A DNA stretch of 40,000 bases from Halisarca cf. caerulea (taxonomy: Eukaryota; Porifera; Demospongiae; Chondrillida; Halisarcidae), in contig CAUJGJ010000434.1 of assembly GCA_963170055.1 (NCBI GenBank), positions 864,117 to 904,116 on the forward strand. Direction: 5' to 3'. A model generated the notes under the pieces. That model made no database searches. It was not told the DNA's origin and saw nothing but the letters and a program-made list of their open reading frames with translations. Shown piece by piece: positions 29,330 to 40,000 of the stretch. The position numbers were made by a program, and so were the translations under genes. Every line of letters begins with the position of its first letter. The first letter of the stretch is position 1.

Positions 29330-29575
29330 ACCTTATTCAATGATGCAACACAACAGAGAACCAATAGATATCGGGAGATAGCCGAGGAAATTGATCAATC
29401 TGGCTACAACTGTAATGTCATTGCCTTGGAAGTGGGATCACGAGGATTTATTGACATGGGTGCAATTGAAGATTTCAGGAAGATACTTAATGTTAGGATT
29501 CAAGTCTTTATCGCTTTCCTAAAACGACTGTCAATGATTTCCATTAAAGAATCTTCCAAGATCTGCAGTGCTTGA
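29330..29575 (+). mobile_element. 3' remnant of a LINE-like reverse transcriptase ORF
   Basis: One frame ending TGA at 29573-29575 reads ...RYREIAEEIDQSGYNCNVIALEVGSRGFID... and ends in KESSKICSA. The combination of (Y)-x-x-(I/L)-A-x-E-(I/L), SGY and a (V/F)EVGSRGF block followed by a basic helical tail is the usual C-terminal end of non-LTR retrotransposon polymerases in invertebrates. The catalytic domain is absent; the upstream side runs into TG-rich sequence. Assignment by motif memory only. Confidence 0.6.
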
Positions 29576-29845
29576 AATACACAACCATAGTCTCGTGGAT
29601 TTAACTCTTGTTTGTACTAGTTCCATAGGTAGTGCATGCATTTGGTTACAAGTCCATGTTTACGTAACTAGCTTATAAAAGTTGTTTTTCTCATTCTGTA
29701 CTTTTGAGTCATCTAAACTAGACTAAGTGTTCTCTGTACTGTGGCCATACACCACAATGACAGTTCTAGTTTCTTTCTGCATGACTCCTTTCTTCTATCG
29801 TTGTACATTGACATGTACATGTATGGTGATGATAATGGAATAATA

Positions 29846-29850
<5 letters not shown>

Positions 29851-29881
<31 letters not shown>

Positions 29882-29898
29882 TGTGTGTGTGTGTGTGT

Positions 29899-29939
<41 letters not shown>

Positions 29940-29970
29940 TGTGTGTGTGTGCATGCGCTCGTGTGCATGC
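29851..29970. repeat. (TG)n microsatellite upstream of G4
   Basis: About 110 bases of TG with GA interruptions. Confidence 0.95.
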
Positions 29971-30209
29971 GTGCGTATTACCAATAAGGAACATATATAT
30001 TTAAGACTAATAACTGGTCAAGTATATTTTCATTCAAGGTCTCATGAAGTAAATGAGCAATTGGAACTCTGATGCATCAAAATATCCTTGCTGATTCTAA
30101 GCTATAGTAAAAGCCATACAATTGGTCCTGTTTCCATGACTACCAATTGATTTTTGTACCTGTATGCTATTTTTTTGCTTAGTATATATGTGTCTGTGTT
30201 TACTAGGTT

Positions 30210-30244
30210 GGTTGCTAGGTTACACATTCCACAATCTGATTGGT
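30210..30244 (+). promoter_or_regulatory. X-box-like / reverse CCAAT module upstream of G4
   Basis: GGTTGCTAGGTTACA at 30210-30224, an 11-base gap, then CTGATTGGT at 30236-30244. Block sequence and spacing are identical to those upstream of G2, while the surrounding sequence has diverged. Confidence 0.6.
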
Positions 30245-30516
30245 TGGAAGAGTCTGTTGTCCATGCATATTGATTCATAGGACATTTCATTCCAAAATGA
30301 AAGCAAATTATTTGAAAAGGAAATGGAACACGTTACGTGCATTTGTCATCTGCTCCATTATTTTTTCATAGCAAATTAAACTGCTAGGAACTTATTAATC
30401 ATATTAGCTTGCTAGAAACTTCCAGCACATATACAGCTTAATTAAGCGTAAAATTAATCATTAAAAAATATAATCAAAATGTAAAATATTTATGCCGAAT
30501 CGATCCCGACACGATA

Positions 30517-30739
30517 ATCACGTGACCCCTCACTACGCCGTGATATTTATACCAAGTGGAAGGCAGCAAAAACTATTCTTGAACATAGGAGCACGTTAGC
30601 GTGTGGTCCTGGTTCTAGCGATTCAAGAAATTCTCTCAGGCCAGGTACGGAAGCCGTTGTTACTGTTACAGATATCGTGAACGCCATGTACTTCAAAGCT
30701 GTTCTTCCCGCCATGTAGGAGTCTCGTTTGCCCGCTGAA
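30517..30739 (+). promoter_or_regulatory. G4 core promoter, leader exon and 5'UTR intron
   Basis: E-box ATCACGTGAC at 30517-30526. GATATTTATA at 30542-30551 is a TATA-like box about 25-30 bases before the conserved leader start (ATTCTTGAACATAGGAGCAC, about 30575). The leader ends CTCAGGCCAG before the donor GTACGG; the intron 30645-30718 ends with ATGTAG, 21 bases before the ATG. Confidence 0.6.
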
Positions 30740-33133
30740 ATGTTCCGTTTGTTCGCGTTCCTGACATTGAGCGCTTCACTTTGTGATGCTGTACTTCTCT
30801 CCACGGAGTTGTCGTGTCCCAAAGGAGGCTACATCACCAGAGAGAAGTACTGTGCGGAAACCCCGGGATGTGAGAACGGAGAAGACAGCGACACCATCTA
30901 CCCACGTGGACCCTGCATTAGTGAGAATTCGAAACAGGCAAGCTGCTATGATTAGCGAACAAATTCATTTTCTTTTCTTTTATATACGTTATGCAGAAGT
31001 TGGAGACAAGCACGTGAACTATCGCTTCTCCTGCGGTAGCAAAGGAGAGGTCGTCCCGCTGACGGCCATGTGTAATGGAAGCGTCGAATGTACGAACGGG
31101 AAAGACGAGACCCACGCGTTTTGTCCTTACAACTCTGAAAGGGAACGAAGGACTGCAGGAGGCGGTAGTTGCAAACCGAAGTGTAAAAATGGCGGGAAAT
31201 GTCGCTCAAGGTCGAACAAGTGCATTTGCAGTGATTTTTGGACTGGGGACAGATGTGAAACGCGTAAGTACCGCAACCGTGCATGTTATCCTGTTAAATT
31301 TATAACTTATAAATTATTTCATTATCAGTGCGTGCATTGCACACATATAACATACTAGTGAATTTTATATTCTCAAAAGTGCAATCATGTACTTATTTCT
31401 TCTTTTGCAGCCGTTTGCTTCCCATCCTGTGGTAACGGAGGAACATGCACTCGGAACAACAAGTGTTTTTGTGCTCCAGGGTGGAAGGGATCTCACTGCC
31501 AGGAATGTATGCGCTACTAAACCGACATAGGTTTACCCACACACGCACATACCCACACATGCACATACATGCTCTCTTGCACACACGCACATACATGCTC
31601 TCTTGCACACACGCACATACATGGTCTCTCGCACACAAGCACATACATGCTCTCTCGCATACATGTACATACATGCTCTCTCGCACACAAGCACATGCAT
31701 TCTCTCTCACACACACGCACATACATTCTCTCTCGCACACACACACATACATGCTCTCTCGCACACACGCACATACATGCTCTCTCACACACACGCACAT
31801 ACATTCTCTCTCGCACACACGCACATACATTCTCTCTCACACACACGCACATACATTCTCTCTCGCACACACGTATATTAATAAGTACACGTGCTCACCA
31901 ACCTACCCATCCACTAGTCAAACCACCTTATACAACATCATTGGTTCCACTATGTACATGCAATGTACGGGCATGTGCTACTATGTTAACAAAATTGCTT
32001 TAACCGTGTAACCAGTATATGCTGCGCAGTGAGAAGGTCCCAGCATGTGTGTATATTATGTGTGCTGTTGTCAAGACTGGGAGTGATTTACTATCAATTG
32101 TGATGTTGCAAAGAGGATTGACTGTGTATCATTTGTAAAATACAAATTTGTGGTTGTGTGTCTTCCCTTCCAGCCACATGCACCCCTCCCTGTGCCAATG
32201 GGGGAACATGCAGAAATGATACGTGTATATGTCCCTGCGGATGGATTGGAGATCTTTGTGAAACACGTGAGCATGCACACACATGTAGATTGTGTATGTA
32301 GTGATATCATGCTATTGCGTGCAACTAAACTGAGGGATTCTTTCAACCCACAGCTGAATGCAAACTGGGATGTCAGAATGGCGGTTCATGTACGGCCCCA
32401 GACACATGCCAATGTGCTTCTGGTTGGAGTGGAGATCACTGTGATACGCGTGAGCTACCGTGTATTATATTTTATCTTGGGCTGTGAGTACTCAAACAAA
32501 CCACACTGCTCTCCGGCCTTCCAGCTGTGTGTGCACCTGAATGCCAAAATGGGGGCAACTGCACTGGTCCCAATACATGTGAATGCAGATCTAGCTGGAC
32601 GGGAAATCACTGTGAACTACGTAAGTCAAAACTCACATATTACGCACATATACACACATACACACACATATACACACATACCAGGTGGACCTGGCCTATA
32701 TTCTTGTATTTCTCCATTACAATTATAATATAATGTATTAAGAATCTTTTTCAAGTTATGTATATCCATCTCCACGTACAGCGGTGTGTGTACCTGGATG
32801 TGTAGACATGGCCGAGAGTCAGGTAGCCCCACCACCAGTAGAATCCGCTACCAACTCCTGTACATTTGGATGCGGAAGCAACAACAGCTACATTGGTCCA
32901 AGCAGGTGCATATGCCACTGTGCCCCAGGCTGGAGCGGACCGCAATGTGACATTCGTGAGTTGACTTGGGAAAACTTATGCACACACGCATGCACGCACA
33001 TGCACACACACACATACACGCACACACACACGTACACACACACACACACACACACATACACACACACACACACACAGACACACACACACATATACACATA
33101 CACATATACACATATGTACACACACACACACAT

Positions 33134-33182
<49 letters not shown>

Positions 33183-34295
33183 CACATGCAGACCACAATA
33201 ATCCGCAATGCTTAATTTTCCTATAGCTTCTTGTGATCCACCTTGTGAGGATGGAAAAATCTGTAAAGGACCGAACACTTGTGAATGTAAGTACCTAAGT
33301 GTATATTGATTTTAACCAATTTTACAGAATTTAATATATTTACAATTTTCTGTGTGAAGTCCCAAATGGTGCTGGAGGAGATCCTCACTTTCTTGTCAAC
33401 CTTCCTGACAACTCCAACTTGTGTTTCTCACTGCAAGGAGAACCGGGATTTGCCTTCAACCTTGTCACCAGTGAGATCTTAGTCATCAATGCTGTCTTCA
33501 TTGATGCTCCACCAAGACTGCAAGACTGGACCACTGTCATTGGAGAGATCGGTATATACACTTATGAACTGCTAACCAGTATAATTGAACAGAAGTGTCA
33601 TTTTCTTTCTGCTGTCTGCAGGTGTACTATACTACACAAAGTCTCGCTCAGTTCTGAAGATCCACTTCAAATTCAAGGACAAGTCCATCTATGTGTCGGG
33701 ATATGGTGTACTGGATGCGAAGAGGGTGTCCAGTGTTGCTCTGAAGGGAGAGCAGTTGGAAGTTGCTAACTCTGGAAATGTCACTTACACGTGGGCTTCC
33801 ACTGTAGGTTTACAGTAGTCGAATCTATAAGGGTTAGCAGAGAACATCCTAATTCTCCTAACATTTCACAGGTGCTTGTGTCAATCGGAGATGAGCTAAC
33901 GTTCAAAGTGTTCTTCAATCACGACAATCTGGATATAGTGTGGTCAGATGTGAGCAGCTTCAATCATTCCTCTCATGGCATTCTTGGTAAGTGTCTGCTC
34001 GTACACCAAACATCTACCTCACACCTTGTGACACCATGGAGTGTATTGACTTTCAGGTCAGTTCTTCAACAAGGGAACTAAGGTAGACAAGGAGAAGAGA
34101 CAGCTTGTCCTTCCAAAGCGATCTCCAATTCCAGTCACCTTGGAGGACCCCAAACCTGAAGTTCACCACAAGAGCCAATGCTGGCGTCCACAGACACCTG
34201 GTTATCAAGGAGAAAGACTACTTGAGGGAGATTACTTGGATTACGTTGTTGGCAATGTCTTTGCTACCAACTACATGTACTCGATGGTATCGTGA
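30740..34295 (+). CDS. G4: secreted LDL-A / EGF / ITIH C-terminal-domain protein (12 exons)
   Basis: Exons: 30740-30920, 30997-31263, 31411-31506, 32174-32266, 32354-32449, 32525-32620, 32782-32955, 33227-33286, 33360-33551, 33622-33803, 33872-33986, 34057-34295. Sum 1791 bases, 596 aa plus TGA. The signal peptide is [15 protein letters not shown]. Exon 2 ends its LDL-A part with a basic RERR site, followed by a first EGF. Exons 3, 5 and 6 are 96-base EGFs; exon 4 (93 bases) has an extra cysteine pattern (CICPCGW). Exon 7 (174 bases) is an atypical EGF split by a proline-containing linker (VAPPPVES) and with eight cysteines. Exon 8 is the half-EGF; exons 9-12 are the ITIH-like domain with DPHF. 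Exon 10 is one codon longer than in the paralogues. Confidence 0.85.
31540..31872. repeat. 26-bp minisatellite in G4 intron 3
   Basis: About 12 units built from ACACACGCACATACATGC plus TCTCTCGC. It is open in several frames on both strands, purely because the unit lacks stops. Confidence 0.92.
32976..33190. repeat. (CA)n microsatellite in G4 intron 7
   Basis: CA runs with ATACA and TATACA interruptions filling most of the intron. Confidence 0.95.
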
Positions 34296-34405
34296 ATCAT
34301 GTTTCTGCAATTTCTCATTGAATTTTATTTGCAACGTTCAACATATGTAGTAGCTCTTTCCATGCCATCTCAAGTTTTTCTTGCAGTTGTAAAAATTAAA
34401 TTACT

Positions 34406-34411
34406 AATAAA
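34406..34411 (+). terminator. Polyadenylation signal AATAAA of G4
   Basis: Canonical AATAAA 110 bases after the G4 stop codon. The other genes show no equally clear signal. Confidence 0.5.
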
Positions 34412-34965
34412 ATGAGTGTTAATACATAAACAGTTACTGTATATCGGTAAAATAGTGTTGTATAGTATTGTAGTATATGACCATAAGGAATAGCTTGCCG
34501 TGGGTAGTACCCTGGATGAGGATACTCGTGTGACATCTTCAACATGTGTTCATACCTTTTAGGAAAGTGTTGCTACTTGCATGACAATAGAACCAATTTT
34601 GGCTCTCATGATCACGTACTGCCATGCATGGATGGGATGGGGGTGTTATCTCCACCTGTGTGTACATGGATAATAGTATTATATAACCACTATTATATAT
34701 ATTATATATATATATAGGGAGTACAGAACTAGCTTTACTATTGACAATGTATATAATGTAGTGATCAAGACTTCACTTCTCCACACCTCATATCAGATAT
34801 CTACATACATGCGTATTATAGTTCCCTTGTATACTTTCTGAAGACTCATAGTTTTTATTGGACCAAATTTGCAATAATCCTACTGTACACTATACTACTG
34901 CTCCCTCATTTATCCAGTTCCTACACTTTCTATCAGCATGCAATTTCATTATAGTCTTGTTCCCA
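34412..34965. other. Convergent intergenic region G4/G5, left part
   Basis: AT-rich with a TATATA cluster at about 34691-34717. No gene seen. Confidence 0.45.
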
Positions 34966-35325
34966 GCCCCACTTCCGCCTGCCATTCGTATTTGGGCGGA
35001 AACTGCATCGATTTTCAGCCATCAACGAAAAGCAGATGCAGCGGAATAGTCTTAACCGTCATTTCAAGGGGATCAAAGGAGCGTTGAAATGATTTAGCAT
35101 GCTGATAAGTTGTCTTTTTAAATCCATTAGTCTTCTTGAAAATGTCATCATCACCTCTTTGTATGATCGAAAATGTCTAGCCTTCACGAAAGTCTTCCTT
35201 TTAGGTTTGGAACGATTCACATGACTTGCACAAGGTATTAAGTAATCCATAATCAAGAATTGTGGAGATAGTCATCAGACCCACTTCTCTGTCCGGAATA
35301 AAATGGCGGGTGGAAGTGGGGTTAA
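34966..35325. mobile_element. Possible inverted-repeat element between G4 and G5
   Basis: CCCCACTTCCGCCTGCCATT at 34968-34987 is inverted as AATGGCGGGTGGAAGTGGGG at about 35302-35321, two to three mismatches apart. A lysine-rich minus-strand frame inside (about 35059-35256) is not recognised. No target duplication was found, so this is tentative. Confidence 0.4.
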
Positions 35326-35857
35326 TTGGGCACTGGACTAATTTCATTCAGAATGGATGTGTGCAGATGGATGATCTGCCTGCGTCTGATTCTAGCTATG
35401 ATTGTAATTTCTCAGAGAGCTCCACTGTATCATTTATATGTATGTACATGCACCCATTTGAATCAATGCATATCAGATTTGATAAATATTATCATTAATT
35501 ATATGAATAAGTAAATTTAATGAAATACAGAAAGATCATTGTCATAAAACTTTATATATGCCTTTTTAAACTGTCACTATATAGTTAATGGTTCCTCAGT
35601 CTAAATAAGAATACCTGATACCTGATAGTATAAAATTTTATCATTATTATGTAAGCACTCCAGATCTATATACTAAAAGTAATTTAAAACCTTGCTTTAA
35701 CTGCACATGGGTTATATAACTTTACGTAAGCAGCTGCTATAATTATATTCATAGATAACTGTTACAATAACTCCTAAGATAATGAAATGACAAAAAACTT
35801 AAAGATTTAAGAACTTGAAAATGAGCCCCTTTCAAAAGTCTTCATGGGAGATCATGA
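35326..35857. other. Convergent intergenic region G4/G5, right part
   Basis: AT-rich 3' flank of G5 with no recognised gene or repeat. Confidence 0.45.
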
Positions 35858-36591
35858 CTAAGTCATTGAGTACTTGAAATCAGTAGCAAAGACATTGCTA
35901 ACAACATAATCTAAGTAGTGTCCCTCAAGTAGTCCTTCTCCTTGATAACCAGGTGTCTGTGGACGCCAGCATTGGCTCTTGTGGTGAACTTCAGGTTTGG
36001 GGTCCTCCAAGATCACTGGAATTGGAGAATGCTTTGGAAGGACAAGCTGTCTCTTCTCCTTGTCTATCTTAGTTCCCTTGTTGAAGAACTGACCTGAAAG
36101 TCAATACACTCCATGGTGTCACAAGATGTGAGGTACATGTTTGGTGTACGAGCAGACACTTACCGAGAATGCCATGAGAGGAATGATTGAAGCTGCTCAC
36201 ATCGGACCACACTATATCCAGATTGTCGTGATTGAAGAACACCTTAAACTTCAGCTCATCTCCAACGGACACAAACACCTATAATAGCCAACATTCATAA
36301 GGCACACATGTTCTAAAATGCCAGGTATATGTATAAATATATCCTCACAGTAGAGGCCCAGGCAAATGTAGCATTTGCTGAGATAACATCTAGTTTATCT
36401 CCATTCAGAACAACTCTGGACACCCTCTTTGCATCCAGTACACCATATCCCGACACATAGATGGACTTGTCCTTGAAGTTGAAGTGGATCTTCAGAATTG
36501 AGCGAGACTTTGTGTAATATAGCACACCTTAACAGAAAAGAGTACATGAGCAATGAACTTCTCAGAAGTTAAAGTGTATGTGCAGTGTGTG

Positions 36592-36686
<95 letters not shown>

Positions 36687-36793
36687 GTGTGTGTGAATAC
36701 GTGCGTGTGTGTGTGTGTGTGTGTGCGTGCGTGCTTGTGAGTGTTTGTGTGTGTGCTTGTGTGCGTGCTTAAGTGTGTGTGCGTGTGTGTGTG

Positions 36794-36829
<36 letters not shown>

Positions 36830-37815
36830 TGCGTGTGTGTGCTAGTATATGTGTGTGTAAGTGTGCGTGGATGTGTGCAAGCATGTACAAAGACTTGCAT
36901 ACCAATCTCTCCAATGACAGTGGTCCACTCTTGCAGTGCTGGAGGAGAGTGGATGAAGACAGCATTGATGACAACTGTTCTACTGGTGACAAGGTTGAAG
37001 GCAAATCCCGGTTCTCCTTGCAGTGAGAAACACAAGTTGGAGTTGTCAGGAAGGTTGACGAGAAAATGAGGGTCTCCTCCAGCACCGTTTGACACTGAAA
37101 ACCGAATAACTATTATTAGTGTACGCATATACACTCCACCGAATATCTTGCAACTGCACACACATCTGTAATGTAGTGTATACTGGGTACGAGTGACAGC
37201 TTGAAGGTAAAAAAAATTACTAAGTACTGGGAGGGGGTTTTAGCAAAAAATGTGCTCAATCCTTATATATGGACGGCCATGTTTTTCCACGTCATTCCTA
37301 TAGTCATATCAACTACTACCGTGGTTCATGATAATGTCACTGTATGTGTTATGGAGCATCTCACACGCATACACCAATAATGGATCTTACGTGTCTGACA
37401 GTGATCTCCACTCCAACCAGAAGCACACTGGCACGTGTTAGGAGCTGTACAGATGCCACTGTTCTCACAGGCAGGGACACACTCTGCTGGGGTAGTGGTG
37501 ACTATACTCATGTCTGTGCGTATCTGACATCGCTCTCCGGTCCACTCTGGAGGACATTGACATGTGTTGGGAGCCGTACATGTACCGCCGTGTGCACAGG
37601 ATGGAGTGCATGTGGCTGTGGGGGTGAGGAGTGTAGACAATGAAGAAGAAGACAATGAAAACATATCAATACAAACAAAAAACATGTGAAAATCAATGTA
37701 CGTAAAATATTTATATGACTATAGCTGCAGATGACAGGTGTACTTGAAATGTAGTAAGACATCCATGTGCATATTACACACTGCTATATATTATTATATT
37801 CCTATGCCTCCATGC

Positions 37816-37872
<57 letters not shown>

Positions 37873-38564
37873 TGTGTGTGTGTGTGTGAGTGTGTGTGGG
37901 CGTGTGTGCATGTGTATGTGTGTGTGTGTATGTGTGTGTATGTGTGTGTGTGTATGTGCGTGCATGCAATAACTGAATACAAAATAGTGACTTTCCTTCA
38001 GTTACATACCTAAACCACAAACCACATTATATTGATCGATACACAAACAGCATTATAAGGTTGAGTTGTGGCTTACGTGTTTCGCATTGCTTTCCAGTGT
38101 AGCCAGAAGGACACAGACACACGTTAGGACCGATGCAGGTACCACAGTTCAAACAGCCGGGGGAGCAGTGAGCTTTATACAGCATACATGCATAATGTGA
38201 AGGGAAAGAACAGACACATATTAATATTACATACATAGAGCAACCAACGCAAGATGGACTGTATAAACTACACCTTTAAGAATATTATACTACATGTTGT
38301 GACTACAACGATACCGCATGTGATGATATATATTATATTGTATATACTAATGTGTTTGTACAATAATAATGTAATGATTATTGTAAAGATATACTGCGAA
38401 GATGTGCTGGTCTAAGACACAACCTCTCTCCATAAAGGACATGACTTAAGGTCCCATTGAAATTTCTACAATACATTTTGAACCTCCCAAAGATGAGAAC
38501 TTCTTTATAGACAAATACAACATCAAATGGAAGATGTATGCTGTAAATACTAATAACATTGGTA

Positions 38565-38618
<54 letters not shown>

Positions 38619-39544
38619 GTGTGTGTGTGTGTAAGTGACGTACGCTGTTGACAGCGGTTCCCGTTCCAGCCACGAGCACACATGCACTTGTTTCCCAGAG
38701 TGCAGACTCCACTGTTGTTGCAGCGAGGGGTACACATGTGGCCATGGAGCACAACTGCAGAAAAGTAGCCCAAATGTTTGGTCGCAATTAATTCTAACAT
38801 AGTGTAGCCTCATTAAGGAGAGCACTCTCAAGGTGAAATATTATTGTTTTGGTACAAAGTTTACTATTTTCTGACCCTCGCTTGGCCTGAATGCTGTAGT
38901 ACTGTACATGCAGAATTTCTGACTATGGGAGTTTAGATGTTTTGTGGCTCCTTAAGGTTCGTCAGTTTGCACGGTATTGCATTGAGTGACAAAAACACAT
39001 CTCGTCATTCAATAACTGCAAGACTTACGGTATTGGCAGTGATCTCCGATCCATTCCTCTGGGCAGGTACAAGAACCACCGTGACACACTCCTCCGTGTA
39101 TGCAACTTGGATCACAGTCCTCCTCTGTCCTTTTAACGCGGACAAGATAAACGGGACAGAACGCGTGGGACTCATCTTTCCCGTTAGTACATTCGATGCT
39201 TCCGTTACACATGGCTTCCAACGGGACGACTTCTCCTTTGCTACCGCAGGAGAAACGGTATTTTATGGGGTTCTTATCGAATTCTAGGAGGAGAGAAAAT
39301 TGAAAAGATAAATATGAAATTCCTCTATAATTATGGCTAATGTCTTAAATATTTGTCCCTCACGGATGCAGGGTCCACGCGGGTAGATGGTGTCGCTGTC
39401 TTCTCCGTTCGCACATCCCGGTGTTTCTTCACAGTAATTCTCTCTGGTGATGTAGCCTCCTTTGGGACACGCTAGCTTCGTGGAGAGAAGCGCGGCTCCA
39501 CACAGCCAAGCGATTGAGGTTAATAGAACGAATAAGCGGAGCAT
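35858..39544 (-). CDS. G5: secreted LDL-A / EGF / ITIH C-terminal-domain protein, inverted copy (9 exons)
   Basis: Exons in transcript order (minus strand): 39544-39364, 39283-39029, 38754-38644, 38172-38077, 37615-37391, 37094-36903, 36527-36349, 36278-36164, 36093-35858. Sum 1590 bases, 529 aa plus TAG. The signal peptide is MLRLFVLLTSIAWLC. Exon 2 holds the LDL-A motif, furin-like RVKR and an EGF. Exon 3 (111 bases) corresponds to exon 3 of G2 and G3; exon 4 is a 96-base EGF. Exon 5 (225 bases) encodes two EGFs joined by a linker (TDMSIVTTTPAE), so an intron is missing or was never there. No half-EGF exon is found; exon 5 splices in frame directly to the ITIH-like domain (DPHF present). 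It lies tail to tail with G4. Confidence 0.85.
36576..36875. repeat. TG-rich microsatellite in G5 intron 6
   Basis: About 300 bases of TG with CAG and TGCG/TGAG interruptions, inside the otherwise short intron between the first two C-terminal-domain exons (CA on the coding strand). Confidence 0.95.
37817..37965. repeat. TG-rich microsatellite in G5 intron 4
   Basis: TG runs with TACG and TATG interruptions between exons 4 and 5. Confidence 0.95.
38567..38633. repeat. (TG)n microsatellite in G5 intron 3
   Basis: TG run with one AAG interruption, about 10 bases from the donor of exon 3. Confidence 0.95.
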
Positions 39545-39565
39545 TCGGTCGAGCAAGCGAAAATC

Positions 39566-39746
39566 CTAAATTGGATAGAAAAAGGACTATAGAGTAAAAA
39601 TTCCATAGTGGAATTAAACGGCATTGTGTTAACCTTTCTCAGGGGCACTAAACTCTATCGACTTCTTAACTTCAAGAGTGAAGTTGATCAGCTTCTTCCA
39701 GCGCGGCTGAAATACTGGACGCGAAGATCACGTGATCACACGTGAC
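39566..39746 (-). promoter_or_regulatory. G5 5'UTR intron and E-boxes
   Basis: On the minus strand a probable donor (GAGAAAG/GTTAAC) and acceptor (AATTTAG) bound an intron at 39633-39566, ending 21 bases before the ATG as in G2 and G4. The leader itself is not similar to that of G2-G4. Two E-boxes, ATCACGTGAT (39727-39736) and CACACGTGAC (39737-39746), lie upstream. Confidence 0.5.
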
Positions 39747-39905
39747 AGGCAATTTGACGCTCCAAGTGATTTCCCGAATAATAATTTGACTTCAATTATT
39801 GGAATTCACCAAATATTTCAGTATATTTTCCCAGTGGTGTGCAGTCTAGAAGGTGTAGGTTTGCTGCATGGTTTCATTTCCTTTCCCTTTAGAAAATTTA
39901 ACCCA

Positions 39906-39942
39906 CCAATCAGATGCATGGACAGACATGTAACCTAGCAAC
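39906..39942 (-). promoter_or_regulatory. X-box-like / reverse CCAAT module upstream of G5
   Basis: In gene orientation GTTGCTAGGTTAC (39942-39930) precedes TGATTGG (39912-39906), with start-to-start spacing of 30 bases against 26 in G2 and G4. The module keeps its orientation relative to the gene although the whole gene is inverted. Confidence 0.6.
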
Positions 39943-40000
39943 CCAACAAAATGCTCATCACTGAATGAATATGACATGAAAGTGCAAAGTACTTGAATTG

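Noticed and set aside
31445..32011. Open frame of about 190 codons in G4 intron 3
   Set aside because: Coded by the 26-bp minisatellite in all phases. It is flanked by normal splice sites of exons 3 and 4, so it is intronic.
35059..35256. Lysine-rich minus-strand frame between G4 and G5
   Set aside because: Short, no recognised motif, and inside a possible inverted-repeat element. Not supported as a gene.

Overview
The window is eukaryotic and metazoan in character. Its genes are split by GT-AG introns, with many short symmetric exons, secreted EGF-rich products, abundant TG/CA microsatellites, minisatellites and small inverted-repeat transposons in the introns. A single-exon EGF module of exactly 96 bases, repeated dozens of times with phase-1 introns on both sides, is typical of animal exon shuffling. 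The flavour (short introns, LDL-A plus EGF arrays) would fit a sponge or another early-branching invertebrate, but the species cannot be named from the sequence alone.

Layout. The window holds one gene family: five complete paralogues, called here G1 to G5, plus one rearranged pseudogene remnant. G1 (113-3101, +, about 598 aa), G2 (5982-13092, +, about 1242 aa), G3 (15229-28893, +, about 1347 aa) and G4 (30740-34295, +, about 596 aa) lie head to tail. G5 (39544-35858, -, about 529 aa) faces G4 tail to tail. I traced all exons by hand (12, 33, 36, 12 and 9 coding exons); every model is an open frame from ATG to stop with consistent intron phases. The remnant lies between G1 and G2 (3781-4740). 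It is a broken copy of the last two exons, partly inverted and interrupted by a 379-bp transposon-like insert.

Common protein plan. Each has a signal peptide, an N-terminal cysteine-rich region with two LDL-receptor class A-like halves, a basic furin-like site, an EGF array (about 5 to 30 modules), in four of five a half-EGF exon, and a four-exon C-terminal domain. That domain resembles the C-terminus of inter-alpha-trypsin inhibitor heavy chains (ITIH): it has GDPHF near the start, an LCFS..GEPG motif, HGILGQF, a CW motif and an [12 protein letters not shown] end. No VIT or VWA domain and no transmembrane segment is seen. In vertebrate ITIH heavy chains the D-P bond of this motif is cut and the Asp is esterified to chondroitin sulfate or hyaluronan. 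The family may therefore consist of EGF arrays that are self-cleaved or covalently attached to a matrix polysaccharide. That is inference.

Regulation. Upstream of G2, G3, G4 and G5 there is a shared module: an X-box-like GTTGCTAGG followed by a reverse CCAAT box (TGATTGG), then a TCACGTGA E-box. All five have a splice acceptor just before the ATG. G2, G3 and G4 also share a similar non-coding leader exon. The 70-base last intron is almost identical in all five genes, while the neighbouring introns are unrelated. This points to gene conversion or to a functional intronic element.

The rest is repeats: microsatellites in most long introns, a roughly 1.3-kb minisatellite in a G3 intron that seems to have grown from a transposon end, several MITE-like elements, and a short tail of a LINE reverse transcriptase at about 29330-29575.
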